Source: Rathayibacter tanaceti
GTDB lineage: Bacteria > Actinomycetota > Actinomycetes > Actinomycetales > Microbacteriaceae
Direction: 5' to 3'
Assembly: GCF_001634385.1 (NCBI RefSeq)
Contig: NZ_LIIN01000012.1
Coordinates: 1 to 37,382, forward strand
Length of the DNA: 37,382 bases
Part shown: in pieces, positions 26,050 through 37,382 of the stretch
Layout: each line of letters begins with the position of its first letter
Numbering within the stretch: the stretch's first letter is position 1
Made by a program: the position numbers and the translations under genes
The notes under the pieces: generated by a model
Database searches by the model: none
What the model was told of the DNA's origin: nothing
The model's input: only the letters and a program-made list of their open reading frames with translations

Positions 26050-26639
26050 CCACCGACGACGGCCTCCTCCTGGGCGAGGACGGTGTCCTCCGCTGCGCAT
26101 GGAGCGGCGACGACCCCGAGTACCGCCGGTACCACGACGAGGAGTGGGGCGTTCCCCTGCACGGCGATCGCCCGCTCCTCGAGAAGATCTGCCTCGAGGG
26201 CTTCCAGTCGGGTCTGTCGTGGCTGACGATCCTGCGCAAGCGCCCGCGCTTCCGGGACGTCTTCGCGGGTTTCGATCCCGTGCGCCTCGCCGCGTCGGGC
26301 GAAGAGGACGTCGATCGTCTGATGGAGGACACCGGCATCATCCGCAACCGCGCGAAGATCATCGCCGCGCGTGACAACGCCCGAGCGACCGTGGCTCTCG
26401 TCGAGCGGGAGGGCGTCGGAGCGCTCGACCGTCTCGTCTGGTCGTTCCACGAGGCGACGGAGCCGGAGCGCCTCGTCCGCCCCGGCGACATCCCCTCCAG
26501 CACCCCGGCCTCCGCCTCGCTCGCCAGGGCGCTCAAGAAGGAGGGTTTCCGCTTCGTGGGCCCGACGACCGCCTACGCGCTGATGCAGTCCGCCGGACTG
26601 GTCGACGACCATCTCACGGGGTGCGCTCGCCGCAGCTGA
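26046..26639 (+). CDS. tag: DNA-3-methyladenine glycosylase I
   Basis: A 197-residue base-excision glycosylase of the TagI family, removing 3-methyladenine. ATG 26046 overlaps the ogt stop. The family-typical start of the domain is LRCAWSGDDPEYRRYHDEEW, followed by GFQSGLSWLTILRKRPRFR and the end GLVDDHLTGCARR. The zinc-binding set expected for the family is visible: Cys in RCAW, His in RRYHDEEW, and His and Cys in DHLTGC. Transcribed with ogt, so both repair genes respond to the same promoter. It ends 4 bases from the convergent yaaA gene. Confidence 0.95.
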   Translation: MTTDDGLLLGEDGVLRCAWSGDDPEYRRYHDEEWGVPLHGDRPLLEKICLEGFQSGLSWLTILRKRPRFRDVFAGFDPVRLAASGEEDVDRLMEDTGIIRNRAKIIAARDNARATVALVEREGVGALDRLVWSFHEATEPERLVRPGDIPSSTPASASLARALKKEGFRFVGPTTAYALMQSAGLVDDHLTGCARRS

Positions 26640-26643
26640 ACAC

Positions 26644-27396
26644 TCAGCCCTCCGGAGTGACCAGATCGAGTTCGCCCGTCTCGGAGTTCCGAGCCAGGGA
26701 GAACCCCCGCTGCTCCGCCCAGGCCGCGAGCTCGTCGAGCGAATCCGTCGAGACACCGTCCTCGGCCAGCGCTCGGACGAAGCGCCCCTTGCCCTGCTTG
26801 TTATGGTGATTGAGGGACCGCAGCCCGCCATCGGCGTGCCTGGAGCGCACACGGACGAAGTAGCGTTCGTTCGCGTCGCCCAGAGGGGCGAGAGCAGCGT
26901 AGGCCTCGCTGCGCAGATCGAGAACGAGTCCCTCGAGCGAGGCCAACGACCGGCCTGCCTCCGCAGCCCACCACCGCTTCAGCGGCATCCCGGGCACGCG
27001 GGAGTCGTGCGAGAGCCGATAGGCGGGGATGGCATCGAGCGCGCCGACCGGCCCCCACAGGGCGGACTGGACGATCACGCTCCGGCCCAGCACCTCTCGA
27101 GCGGCCGGCGGCAGGCTCGCCGCGTCGAGCGCGTCGAAGAGGACACCGTCGAAGCGGTCCACGGCCGGCAGAGCCGGTGCCGACGCGAGAGCAGCGTTCC
27201 GGTCGATTTCGTCGAGCTGTCGCGGGCCCAGCTTCAGCGCCCGTGCTGACGACTCACGGTCGGCGGACAGCTCGATCAGGGCATCCCTCAGCGCACGGCG
27301 CTTCTCGAGGAGCTCCGGGAACGCGAGCGCCTCGAGAACGAACGGCAGGTTGCCGCCCTCGCGCTTGGTCTCCGACGGTGGAAGCAGGATGTGCAC
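26644..27396 (-). CDS. yaaA: YaaA/DUF328 peroxide stress family protein
   Basis: A 250-residue YaaA family protein. In E. coli YaaA limits free iron and oxidative DNA damage under peroxide stress. The N-terminal signature ILLPPSETKREGG and the C-terminal NHHNKQGKGRFVRAL are present, as is VIVQSALWGPVGALDAIP in the middle. The start is GTG 27396 (VHILLPPSE), with AAGGAG 6 bases upstream; the frame is open further upstream but not conserved. It lies after the atpC terminator on the same strand, so it should have its own promoter. A cytoplasmic role is expected. Confidence 0.9.
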   Translation of the reverse strand: MHILLPPSETKREGGNLPFVLEALAFPELLEKRRALRDALIELSADRESSARALKLGPRQLDEIDRNAALASAPALPAVDRFDGVLFDALDAASLPPAAREVLGRSVIVQSALWGPVGALDAIPAYRLSHDSRVPGMPLKRWWAAEAGRSLASLEGLVLDLRSEAYAALAPLGDANERYFVRVRSRHADGGLRSLNHHNKQGKGRFVRALAEDGVSTDSLDELAAWAEQRGFSLARNSETGELDLVTPEG

Positions 27397-27438
27397 GGGT
27401 CTCCTTCGAGCTGATCGACGGTTCGGGCAGGGCACGAC

Positions 27439-27477
27439 GGAGGGGCCGGGCGATCGCGATGATCACCCGGCCCCTCC
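27439..27477 (-). terminator. Hairpin terminator after atpC
   Basis: Perfect 12-bp stem GGAGGGGCCGGG (27439-27450) and CCCGGCCCCTCC (27466-27477), with a 15-base loop that can itself pair GATC with GATC. It lies between atpC and yaaA, 26 bases past the atpC stop on the minus strand. A T-run is lacking, so termination is inferred from the stem strength and position. Confidence 0.6.
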
Positions 27478-27502
27478 CGGTGCCGCTCTCAGCGGCGGTG
27501 CG

Positions 27503-27766
27503 TCAGATGAGCGCCGCCTCGCGGGCGACGACCGTCACGACGTCGTTCTCGACCGAGAGGAAACCGTCATCGGCCTGAGCGGTGAGCCGCGTGCCGTCGA
27601 GGGCCGTGACCCGTACCTCGCCCGTGGCGAGGATCGCGAGCATCGGCTCGTGGCCGGCCAGGATGCCGATCTCGCCCTCGACGGTGCGGGCCGTGAGCTG
27701 CTTCGCCTCTCCCGACCATACCTCGGCGTTGGCGGAGACGACGCTGACCTTCAGGGTCCCGGCCAT
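27503..27766 (-). CDS. atpC: ATP synthase F1 epsilon subunit, short form
   Basis: An 87-residue epsilon subunit (start ATG 27766, MAGTLKVSVVSANAEVW; 2 bases after the atpD stop). It contains the N-terminal beta-sandwich domain, with WSGEAKQLTARTVEGEIGIL, GHEPMLAILATGEVRV and the end REAALI. The two-helix C-terminal domain that inhibits ATP hydrolysis in many bacteria is absent, because the gene ends at 27503 with no coding sequence after it. Short forms of about this size are, as far as I recall, usual in Microbacteriaceae, so this is likely natural. It links the gamma subunit and the c-ring in the rotor stalk. Confidence 0.95.
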   Translation of the reverse strand: MAGTLKVSVVSANAEVWSGEAKQLTARTVEGEIGILAGHEPMLAILATGEVRVTALDGTRLTAQADDGFLSVENDVVTVVAREAALI

Positions 27767-27768
27767 GA

Positions 27769-29313
<1,545 letters not shown>

Positions 29314-30210
29314 CTACTTGGAGGACGACAGGGCGTCGGCGCCGCCGACGATCTCGGCGATCTGCTGCGTGATCTCGGTCTGGCGCGCGTTGTTGGCCAG
29401 ACGCGTGTAGGTCTTGATCAGCGTGTCCGCGTTGTCGCTCGCCGACTTCATCGCCTTCTGGCGCGCCGCATGCTCCGAGGCCGCCGACTGCAGCATCGCG
29501 TTGAAGATGCGGCTCTCGACGTACACGGGCAGGAGGCGGTCGAGGACCGTCTCGGGATCGGGCTCGAACTCGTACAGCGGGTAGAGCTCGCTGTTCTGCT
29601 CATCGGCGCCCTCGACGACCTCGAGCGGCAGGAGGCGCACCACGGTCGGCTGCTGAGTCACCATGCTGACGAAACGGTTGTAGACGAGGTGGATCTCGTC
29701 CACGCCGCCCTCCTCGTCATCGAGGTTGTAGGACTCGACGACCGCATCGGCGATCTCCTTCGCGGTCTCGAAGACGGGCTGATCGGTACCGCCCGTCCAG
29801 ACGCGCACACTCGGACGCTTGCGGAAGGAGAAGTAGGCGTTGGCCTTGCGGCCGACCAGGTAGAAGAGGACCTCCTTGCCCTCGCTGCGCAGCAGCGCAG
29901 CCAGCTCCTCGGCCTCTTTGAGCACGCTCGACGAGAACGCGCCGGCGAGGCCGCGGTCGGAGGTGAAGATGACGATCGCGACTGTGTCCAGCTTCTCGCG
30001 CTCGGTCGTGAGCGGGTGCTCGACGTTCGAGTAGGTCGCGACGGCGGACACGGCCCGCGTGATCGCGTTCGAGTACGGCGCCGCGGCTGCGACGCGGTTC
30101 TGCGCCTTCTGGATGCGCGAGGCCGAGATCAGCTCCATGGCCCGAGTGATCTTCTTGGTCGTCTGGGCCGAACGGATCTTCGACCGGTAGACCCGGAGTT
30201 GCGCTCCCAT
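29314..30210 (-). CDS. atpG: ATP synthase F1 gamma subunit
   Basis: The central rotor stalk subunit, 298 residues. The N-terminal helix ([20 protein letters not shown]) and the C-terminal helix ([20 protein letters not shown]) form the coiled coil that turns within the alpha-beta ring. The [18 protein letters not shown] segment matches the family. ATG 30210 follows AGGAG with good spacing. It contains the insertions typical of actinobacterial gamma subunits. It lies between atpA and atpD, and no defect is seen. Confidence 0.97.
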   Translation of the reverse strand: MGAQLRVYRSKIRSAQTTKKITRAMELISASRIQKAQNRVAAAAPYSNAITRAVSAVATYSNVEHPLTTEREKLDTVAIVIFTSDRGLAGAFSSSVLKEAEELAALLRSEGKEVLFYLVGRKANAYFSFRKRPSVRVWTGGTDQPVFETAKEIADAVVESYNLDDEEGGVDEIHLVYNRFVSMVTQQPTVVRLLPLEVVEGADEQNSELYPLYEFEPDPETVLDRLLPVYVESRIFNAMLQSAASEHAARQKAMKSASDNADTLIKTYTRLANNARQTEITQQIAEIVGGADALSSSK

Positions 30211-30256
30211 GTGTCTCCTGTTGTCCTAAAAGTGGCGAATCGTCGGGTGCCGCTGG

Positions 30257-31894
<1,638 letters not shown>

Positions 31895-31999
31895 GGGAAT
31901 TCCTATTCGTTGGGTCCGTGCGAGCCGAAGAGGTCGTCGGGGCCTGACCTGGATGGTGCGGGGGTCGAGAGCGGTGCCCTCTGAGGATACGTGCGCCCG

Positions 32000-32794
32000 T
32001 CAGGACGCGAGCTGGAGCTTCAGGTCGGACAGCCGTGCGGAGACGGTGCCGTCGATGACCTCGTCGCCGACGTGCAGGCGCATTCCGCCCAGGAGGGCGG
32101 GGTCGACCACGACGTTGACGGAGACCGGGCGGCCGTGCTGGCGCGTGAGCGCCGAGCGGAGCCGATCGAGCTGTTCGGGGGCGATCGGCGCGGCGACCGA
32201 GACCGTGGCGAGGGTGAATCCGCCCTGGTCGGCGACCACTCCGGCGGCGAAGCGGACGAGTTCCGGGATGCGGCGACCGCGCGGGTGCGCGATCAGCTGC
32301 CGGAGGATCGCCAGCGTCTCAGCCGAGGCCTTGCCCTCGAGGAGGCGCTGCACGAGCGCGACCTTCGACTCGGCCGCGGCGAGCTTGCTGCCGAGCGCGA
32401 GCTCGAGTTGGGCGTCGGAGGCGACGACCGCGCCGAACGCGTGGAGCTCGGTCTCGATCGACGCACCCGCAGGAGCGGATGCCGCGATCGCGCGGACCCC
32501 GACCTCCTCGACGCCGGCGACCAGGTCGCTCGAGCTCGACCAGCGGTGGCCGACGATCACGGTGAGCAGGCGCTTGGCCGGCTCGCCGAAAGGACCGAAC
32601 ACGCGCGCGACGAGAGCCTGCTTGCTGCTCGAATCGGCGCTCGGATCGGCGAGGGCGGAGCGCAGCTGCGCCTGGCCGTCGATGACCCGAGCCGCTTCGA
32701 AGAGCTGCTGGGCGGTGTCGAGGGACCCCTGACCACCGAGGGCGGAGAGTTCCGCCTTCGCCGATACGAGTGCCTGCCTGGACGCGCTGCCCAT
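32000..32794 (-). CDS. atpH: ATP synthase F1 delta subunit
   Basis: The delta subunit, 264 residues, which joins F1 to the b-subunit stalk. The N-terminal part (QALVSAKAELSALGGQGSLDT) and the C-terminal SARLSDLKLQL tail match the family. The first ATG (32794) overlaps the atpF stop by one base (TGATG), so the two are translationally coupled. Length is close to the actinobacterial norm, which is longer than the E. coli subunit. No abnormal residues noted. Confidence 0.95.
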   Translation of the reverse strand: MGSASRQALVSAKAELSALGGQGSLDTAQQLFEAARVIDGQAQLRSALADPSADSSSKQALVARVFGPFGEPAKRLLTVIVGHRWSSSSDLVAGVEEVGVRAIAASAPAGASIETELHAFGAVVASDAQLELALGSKLAAAESKVALVQRLLEGKASAETLAILRQLIAHPRGRRIPELVRFAAGVVADQGGFTLATVSVAAPIAPEQLDRLRSALTRQHGRPVSVNVVVDPALLGGMRLHVGDEVIDGTVSARLSDLKLQLAS

Positions 32795-33351
32795 CAGCTG
32801 CTCGCCTTCTCCGAGGCCTCGAGGTCGGCGAGGAAGCGGTCCACGATCGCGGCCGCCTTCGCGTCGTCGTTGAGGCTCTCGCCGATCACGCCGGAGGCGA
32901 GGTCGATGGCGAGGGTTCCGACTTCGGAGCGGAGCGAGACCACAGCGGCCTGACGGTCCGCCTCGATCTGGGCATGCGCGTTGTGCAGGATGCGCTCGGC
33001 CTCGGCCTGCGCCTGCTCCTTCTTCGCCGCCACGATCGCGTTACCGTCGGCGTTCGCCTTCTCGCGGATCACTCCCGCCTCGGCGCGGGCCTCGGCAAGC
33101 TGAGCGGTGTACTTCTCGAGAGCGGCTTCAGCCTGACGCTGGGCCTCGTCGGCCTTGGCGATGTTCCCTTCGATCGCCGCCGCCCGCGCATCGAGCAGCT
33201 TCTGCAGGCGAGGCAGGACCAGCTTCCAGAAGAAGAAGAGCAGGACGAGGAAGATCACCCCCGACCAGAAGAAGTCGTAGAACTCCGGGATCAGAATGAC
33301 CTCGGGGACGTCACCTTCTCCCGCAGCGATGTTCACAGCGGTGCTGAACAC
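32794..33351 (-). CDS. atpF: ATP synthase Fo b subunit
   Basis: The peripheral stalk b subunit, 185 residues. A single N-terminal membrane helix (FYDFFWSGVIFLVLLFFFWK, about 27-46) is followed by a long charged coiled coil (LDARAAAIEGNIAKADEAQR ...) and a short C-terminal domain. The start GTG 33351 is 2 bases after the atpE stop, with no separate ribosome site obvious; translation may be coupled. An internal GTG (VNIAAGEGD) is possible. The protein holds the F1 stator against rotation. Confidence 0.94.
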   Translation of the reverse strand: MFSTAVNIAAGEGDVPEVILIPEFYDFFWSGVIFLVLLFFFWKLVLPRLQKLLDARAAAIEGNIAKADEAQRQAEAALEKYTAQLAEARAEAGVIREKANADGNAIVAAKKEQAQAEAERILHNAHAQIEADRQAAVVSLRSEVGTLAIDLASGVIGESLNDDAKAAAIVDRFLADLEASEKASS

Positions 33352-33353
33352 GA

Positions 33354-33602
<249 letters not shown>

Positions 33603-33622
33603 TCAGTGGGGTGATCGTGAGA

Positions 33623-33638
33623 ACGGGCGGGAGCCCGT
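33623..33638 (-). other. Small stem-loop between atpB and atpE
   Basis: ACGGGC (33623-33628) and GCCCGT (33633-33638) around a GGGA loop, within the 59-base spacer between atpB and atpE. It could stabilise or process the atpE part of the transcript, which needs high translation, but the stem is short. Confidence 0.3.
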
Positions 33639-33649
33639 GAGTAGTGGGG

Positions 33650-34498
33650 TCAGTGCTCCTCGGCGACGGCCAACTGGATGTAGACCGCAGCGAGGAGGGT
33701 GAAGATGTACGCCTGGAGGACGGCGACGAGGAGCTCGAAGAGCGTGAACGCGCCTCCGAAGGCGAAGGTCACGACGCCGAAGAGCTTGAAGCCCGGGTCG
33801 ACCTGGGAGCTGAAGAGGAAGAACTGCGTGGCCGAGAAGCAGAGCACCAGGAGGAGGTGCCCGACGATCATGTTCATCACGAGCCGCAGGGCGAGCGAGA
33901 GCGGACGGATGATGAACGTCTGCAGGAGCTCGATCGGCGTGAGGATGAAGTAGATGAGGAACGGTGCCCCGGGCGGGAACAGCGCGTTCTTGAAGAAGCC
34001 CATCCCGCGGTCCTTGATGCCGGCGTAGATGAACGTCACGTAGGCGACGAGACCGAGGAAGAGCGGCATGCCGACGACCGAGGTGCCCGCGATGTTCAGG
34101 AACGGGACGATGCCGGTCAGGTTCATCGAGATGATCGCGAAGAAGATCGTCACGAGGATCGGCAGGAACCGGCGGGCGTCCTTCTCGCCGAGGATGTCCT
34201 TGGCGATCGTGACGCGCACGAAGTCGAAGGCCATCTCGACGACGCTCTGGAAGCGTCCGGGCACGAGGCGCAGCTTGCGCGTCCCGAGCCAGAAGAACAG
34301 CATCAGTGCGATGACCGCGATGAAGCGGACCAGCATGACGCGGTTGATCTCGAAAGGGGTTCCCTCGAAGAGGAAACCGGGCGGGAAGAACTCGGAGATC
34401 GACGGGGTGTGGAAGTCACTCTCACCGGTCGAGGTCGAGACCAACAGGTTCACAGCGTTAGCAAACAGCGCTAGCTCCTGGAATTCGGGGCGTGGCAC
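33650..34498 (-). CDS. atpB: ATP synthase Fo a subunit
   Basis: The proton channel subunit a, 282 residues from GTG 34498. The conserved arginine lies in LALRLVMNMIVGHLLL, and TGIVPFLNIAGTS and IELLQTFIRPLSL-type segments match the family. About five to six membrane helices. Start is uncertain: GTG 34498 has a weak ribosome site, while GTG 34453 (VNLLVSTSTGES) lies further in, and a CAGGAG occurs just before a CTG codon. The protein begins close to FANAVNLLVS in either case. First gene of the atpBEFHAGDC block; the 214-base gap to atpI may hold a promoter. Confidence 0.93.
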   Translation of the reverse strand: MPRPEFQELALFANAVNLLVSTSTGESDFHTPSISEFFPPGFLFEGTPFEINRVMLVRFIAVIALMLFFWLGTRKLRLVPGRFQSVVEMAFDFVRVTIAKDILGEKDARRFLPILVTIFFAIISMNLTGIVPFLNIAGTSVVGMPLFLGLVAYVTFIYAGIKDRGMGFFKNALFPPGAPFLIYFILTPIELLQTFIIRPLSLALRLVMNMIVGHLLLVLCFSATQFFLFSSQVDPGFKLFGVVTFAFGGAFTLFELLVAVLQAYIFTLLAAVYIQLAVAEEH

Positions 34499-34712
34499 GT
34501 TGCAGCCGACCGAATCGAATCATTCGGACACAACGCTCTCGCGACGACGAAAGGTGGGGTTATTTCCGCTCGAACGGCGCTCGTGCTCGACGATCGACAT
34601 CAACGGTGAGACGATCTGAGGACACGTTCGCCTGCGGGATTCGCTCCTACTGTAGCAACAGAACGGCCTGGGAGCCGAATCGTGGTCCTCTCAGGAACCG
34701 TTCGGCGCATCC

Positions 34713-35156
34713 TCACCGGGCGATGTCGCTCACGTTCGCCACGCGCGAGCGCGAGACGACGAGGACGTCGATCACCAGCGAGCCGAGCACGGCGACGATG
34801 ATCGTGACGAACATCGCCGTGCTGTTCAGCCACGGCTGGTCGCGCAGCACCAGCGCCGCGATGACGAACAGGACGAACTTCGCGAGCCAGGTGCCGAGCA
34901 CGACGGCGAAGAAGCCGCCGATGTCGAGCCGGTTCGCGACGAGGATGCTGGCCGCGGTGAGCAGCACCATCACCCCGCCGACGATCGCGCCGAGCAGAGC
35001 GCCGATCGCGCCCTCTCCCCCGGCGGTGATGCCGCCGACCACCGTGCCGAGGATCGCGAGGGCGAGCACGAAGAACCCACCCACGGCGATCGTCCGGCGC
35101 AGCACGGGGACCGAGGCGGGCTGCGGGCGAGGGGAGGCCGGGGAGGCTTCGGTCAT
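34713..35156 (-). CDS. atpI: ATP synthase accessory protein AtpI-like
   Basis: A 147-residue membrane protein with about four hydrophobic helices (starting IAVGGFFVLALAILGTVVGG). It lies directly upstream of atpB, the usual place of atpI, whose products assist c-ring assembly in some species. ATG 35156 overlaps the wecA-like stop as ATGA, so it is translated with that gene. The N-terminus has a short Pro/Ser-rich cytoplasmic tail (MTEASPASPRPQPAS). Sequence similarity to AtpI is weak in this family, so the name is largely positional. Confidence 0.8.
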   Translation of the reverse strand: MTEASPASPRPQPASVPVLRRTIAVGGFFVLALAILGTVVGGITAGGEGAIGALLGAIVGGVMVLLTAASILVANRLDIGGFFAVVLGTWLAKFVLFVIAALVLRDQPWLNSTAMFVTIIVAVLGSLVIDVLVVSRSRVANVSDIAR

Positions 35157-36394
35157 GATGCTTCCTTCCGCGCCACGGGTGACGCTGTCGTGTCCCGATC
35201 GGCCGGGAGTCCGGCCGGCGGACGGAGCGGCTCCGTCGAGGACGCGCGGTCGAGGGGGTCGAGTACGGGCGAGGCCTCGGCCGACTGCGCGGCCGCCTCG
35301 AGCCGCTTCCGGCGGCTGAGGGGCGCGAGCGTGACGACGGTGCAGACCAGGAGTCCGACGCCGAGGAAGACGAGCGGCACCCACAGCACGTCGACGACGA
35401 ACATCAGGAGGCAGCTGAACGCGACGACCGCGGTCCAGGCGTAGAAGATCAGCACCGCGTGCAGGTGCGAGTGGCCCATGTCGAGTAGGCGGTGGTGCAG
35501 GTGCTTGCGGTCGGCGCTGAAGGGCGACTTGCCTGCCCGCAGACGGCGGATCACCGCGAGTCCGAAGTCCATCAGGGGCACGACGAGGATCGCGAAGGGG
35601 AGGATGATCGGGATGAACGCGGGTAGCAGCTCCTTGGCCGCAAGCTGAGCCGGGTCGATCTGGCCGGTGACCGCGATCGCCGAGGTCGCCATCAGCATGC
35701 CGACGAGGAGCGCTCCCCCGTCGCCCATGAACATCTTGGCCGGGCGCCAGTTGATCGGAAGGAAGCCCGCGCAGGCTCCGACCAGCACGACGGCGATCAG
35801 CGAGGCGAGGTTGAAGTAGTCGGTGGGCGAAGTCTGCTGCACGAGCAGGTAGCTGTAGAGGAAGAAGACGCCGTTGGCGATCAGTGCGACGCCGGCCACG
35901 AGTCCGTCCAACCCGTCGATGAAGTTCAGCGCGTTGGTGACGAGGACGATCGCCAGGACGGTGATGATCAACGACATCCAGGGCGAGCCGACGGTGAGCC
36001 CGCTGATGGGGAGCGAGACGATCTGGACGCCCTTCCAGGCGATCAGACCGGCAGCGATCATCTGGCCGGCGAGCTTCGTCGTCCAGTCGAGGTCCCAGAT
36101 GTCGTCGGCCACCCCGATGAGCACGATCAGGAGGCTCGCCCCGAGGATCGCGAGGATCGGCTCCGGATTCGCGAAGACCAGGCGGAAGTAGGGCAGCTGC
36201 GAGGCGATGCCGAACCCGACCAGGATCCCGAGGAACATCGCGATCCCGCCGAGGCGGGGCGTCGGCCGGGTGTGCATGTCGCGCACCCGGATTTGGGGGT
36301 AGAGCCGATACTTCAGGCTCAGCTTCCAGATGACCCACGAGAGCGCGCCGGTCACGATCGCGACGGCGAGCGAGACGAGGGCGAAGGTGATCAC
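35153..36394 (-). CDS. Undecaprenyl-phosphate glycosyl-1-phosphate transferase (MraY/WecA/TagO family)
   Basis: A 413-residue polytopic membrane enzyme that transfers a sugar-1-phosphate (typically GlcNAc-1-P) to undecaprenyl phosphate, starting cell-surface glycan synthesis. Catalytic aspartates are in GVADDIWDLDW (Asp97-Asp98) and NALNFIDGLDGLVAG (154-168). FMGDGGALLVG and the histidine-rich KHLHHRLLDMGHSHLH follow. The C-terminal tail (about 350-413) is cytoplasmic and acidic, with low complexity. ATG 36394 follows the tsaC stop by 3 bases. It overlaps atpI, and the same tsaC-wecA-atpI order occurs in other actinobacteria. Which sugar and polymer it serves is not visible. Confidence 0.92.
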   Translation of the reverse strand: MITFALVSLAVAIVTGALSWVIWKLSLKYRLYPQIRVRDMHTRPTPRLGGIAMFLGILVGFGIASQLPYFRLVFANPEPILAILGASLLIVLIGVADDIWDLDWTTKLAGQMIAAGLIAWKGVQIVSLPISGLTVGSPWMSLIITVLAIVLVTNALNFIDGLDGLVAGVALIANGVFFLYSYLLVQQTSPTDYFNLASLIAVVLVGACAGFLPINWRPAKMFMGDGGALLVGMLMATSAIAVTGQIDPAQLAAKELLPAFIPIILPFAILVVPLMDFGLAVIRRLRAGKSPFSADRKHLHHRLLDMGHSHLHAVLIFYAWTAVVAFSCLLMFVVDVLWVPLVFLGVGLLVCTVVTLAPLSRRKRLEAAAQSAEASPVLDPLDRASSTEPLRPPAGLPADRDTTASPVARKEAS

Positions 36395-36397
36395 GCG

Positions 36398-37258
36398 CTA
36401 CTCACCCGGAGCAGGGTCGGTGCGCGTGGTGCCGTCGGGCGACTCGTCGTCCTCCAGACGGGCGCCGGACGCCCAGTCGGGGCGGGCGCCGACGGGCTGC
36501 TCGGGAGTCGGCGCCTCCTCGTCGGACCCGGACGGGACCGCGTCCTCCACCGGCGCGGACGGGACGGCGTCCGCGTCGGGGAGCAGGTCTCCGACGACCT
36601 CGCGGATCTGCTGGGGCGAGACGACACCCTGGCGCAGGATGCGCAGGACGCCGCCCTCGAAGCTGAGCGCGGTCGCATCGACGATCGTCGAGGACTCGCT
36701 CGCACCCGCCGGCCGCTCGCTGTAGCGCGAACCGGCGGACCCGCCGTCGAGATACACGTCGACGGATTCGCCGAGCTGCTCGAAAGCCTCCTGCGCGGTG
36801 GCGGCCGAGGGCTGCCCCGTGCGGTTGGCCGAGGAGACGGCGAGCGGACCGGTCTCGGCGAGGAGCTCGATGGTCACCGGATTGTCGGGCATCCGCAGGG
36901 CGACGGTGCCGCGGGTCTCGCCCAGGTCCCAGACGAGCGAGGGCTGTGCGTGCAGGACGATGGTCAGCCCGCCCGGCCAGAACGCGCGTGCAAGATCCCG
37001 CACGGCGTCGGGCACGTTCTCGGCCAGAGCGTCGAGCGCCGCCACGTCGCCGATGAGAACGGGCGGCGGCGACTGCCGCGTCCGTCCCTTCGCGTCGAGC
37101 AGGCGCTGCACCGCGGAGGCGTCGAACGCGTTGGCCGCGACGCCGTAGACGGTGTCGGTGGGGATCACGACGAGCTCGCCGCGGCCGATGGCCGTCCGCG
37201 CGAGACGGGTGCCGGTCAGGAGGTCCGTGTCGACGGAGCAGTCGTAGATGCGTGCCAT
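36398..37258 (-). CDS. tsaC: L-threonylcarbamoyladenylate synthase (TsaC/Sua5/YwlC family)
   Basis: A 286-residue enzyme making threonylcarbamoyl-AMP from threonine, bicarbonate and ATP for the t6A37 modification of tRNAs reading ANN codons. Motifs: PTDTVYGVAANA at 33-44, KGRTRQSPPPVLI at 57-69 and SSANRTGQPSA at 142-152. The catalytic domain ends near 210. The rest (about 220-286) is an acidic, Pro/Ala-rich, probably disordered tail (TPEQPVGARPDW), not the Sua5 domain. ATG 37258. It heads tsaC-wecA-atpI; prmC is expected just upstream, outside or at the edge of the window. Confidence 0.93.
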   Translation of the reverse strand: MARIYDCSVDTDLLTGTRLARTAIGRGELVVIPTDTVYGVAANAFDASAVQRLLDAKGRTRQSPPPVLIGDVAALDALAENVPDAVRDLARAFWPGGLTIVLHAQPSLVWDLGETRGTVALRMPDNPVTIELLAETGPLAVSSANRTGQPSAATAQEAFEQLGESVDVYLDGGSAGSRYSERPAGASESSTIVDATALSFEGGVLRILRQGVVSPQQIREVVGDLLPDADAVPSAPVEDAVPSGSDEEAPTPEQPVGARPDWASGARLEDDESPDGTTRTDPAPGE

Positions 37259-37275
37259 AACAAGCCGATGATACC

Positions 37276-37311
37276 GGCGCGCCGTCGGTGTCGGACCGCC
37301 GACGGCGCGCC
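37276..37311. repeat. 13-bp perfect inverted repeat upstream of tsaC
   Basis: GGCGCGCCGTCGG (37276-37288) and CCGACGGCGCGCC (37299-37311), 10-base loop. It has no T-run on either side, so a terminator for the gene to the right or an attenuator-like leader structure for tsaC is possible. It lies 18 bases before ATG 37258. Confidence 0.5.
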
Positions 37312-37319
37312 CCGGCGTC

Positions 37320-37382
37320 TCAGCGCCGTGCGCGCGGTGTCGCAGGCTCCCGCGACCGCCCGGGGCGCGACGCCCCGCGGAG
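37320..37382 (-). other. Possible 3' end of upstream gene (prmC?)
   Basis: A frame open from the window edge to TGA 37322-37320 ends in REPATPRARR. Position and a basic tail would fit the end of prmC, the usual neighbour of tsaC, but 20 codons are too few to identify it. Confidence 0.2.

Overview
The window is a stretch of ordinary chromosome from a GC-rich actinobacterium, most likely a member of the Microbacteriaceae (Rathayibacter/Clavibacter/Leifsonia type). This rests on the very high G+C content, the order dxr - rseP - ispG - (small secreted protein) - proS - nusA - ylxR - infB, the order tsaC/sua5 - wecA-like - atpI - atpBEFHAGDC, and several start codons that sit directly after a TANNNT -10 element. 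No rRNA, tRNA, CRISPR array, transposase, integrase or phage gene was found.

Left part (1-10.8 kb, all minus strand, read right to left): a lipoprotein with two FKBP domains, dxr and ispG (MEP isoprenoid pathway) flanking the site-2 protease rseP, a small secreted protein, proS, a decayed or misread two-gene membrane/DUF2599 locus closed by a strong terminator, then nusA, ylxR (rnpM) and the 5' end of infB. No rimP is present in the usual place before nusA.

Middle part (10.9-24.3 kb): a nitrogen and polyamine region. Two tandem GABA-aminotransferase paralogs are separated by a PlsC-type acyltransferase and an OsmC protein. Next come an asparaginase of the R/AnsA-like family, a complete polyamine-type ABC transporter (potD-potA-potB-potC, minus strand), a zinc-ribbon/FHA protein with a PP2C phosphatase, and an Lrp/AsnC regulator coupled to a third class-III (putrescine/omega) aminotransferase. 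The inferred role is uptake and transamination of polyamines, GABA and asparagine under Lrp control.

Right part (24.3-37.4 kb): a DUF4192 protein, an overlapping DNA-alkylation repair pair (ogt and tag), yaaA, the full F1Fo ATP synthase operon with atpI, a WecA/TagO-type glycosyl-1-phosphate transferase, and the tRNA t6A synthesis gene tsaC/sua5.

The most striking feature is a set of single-base deletions within short G/C runs. They break proS, rseP (twice), the first gabT and potC, and probably also disturb the DUF2599 gene. All lie between about 2.4 and 16.7 kb, and several genes hit are normally essential. Sequencing or assembly error is the simplest explanation, and the corrected proteins are full length. 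I found no convincing undescribed defence or mobile system.
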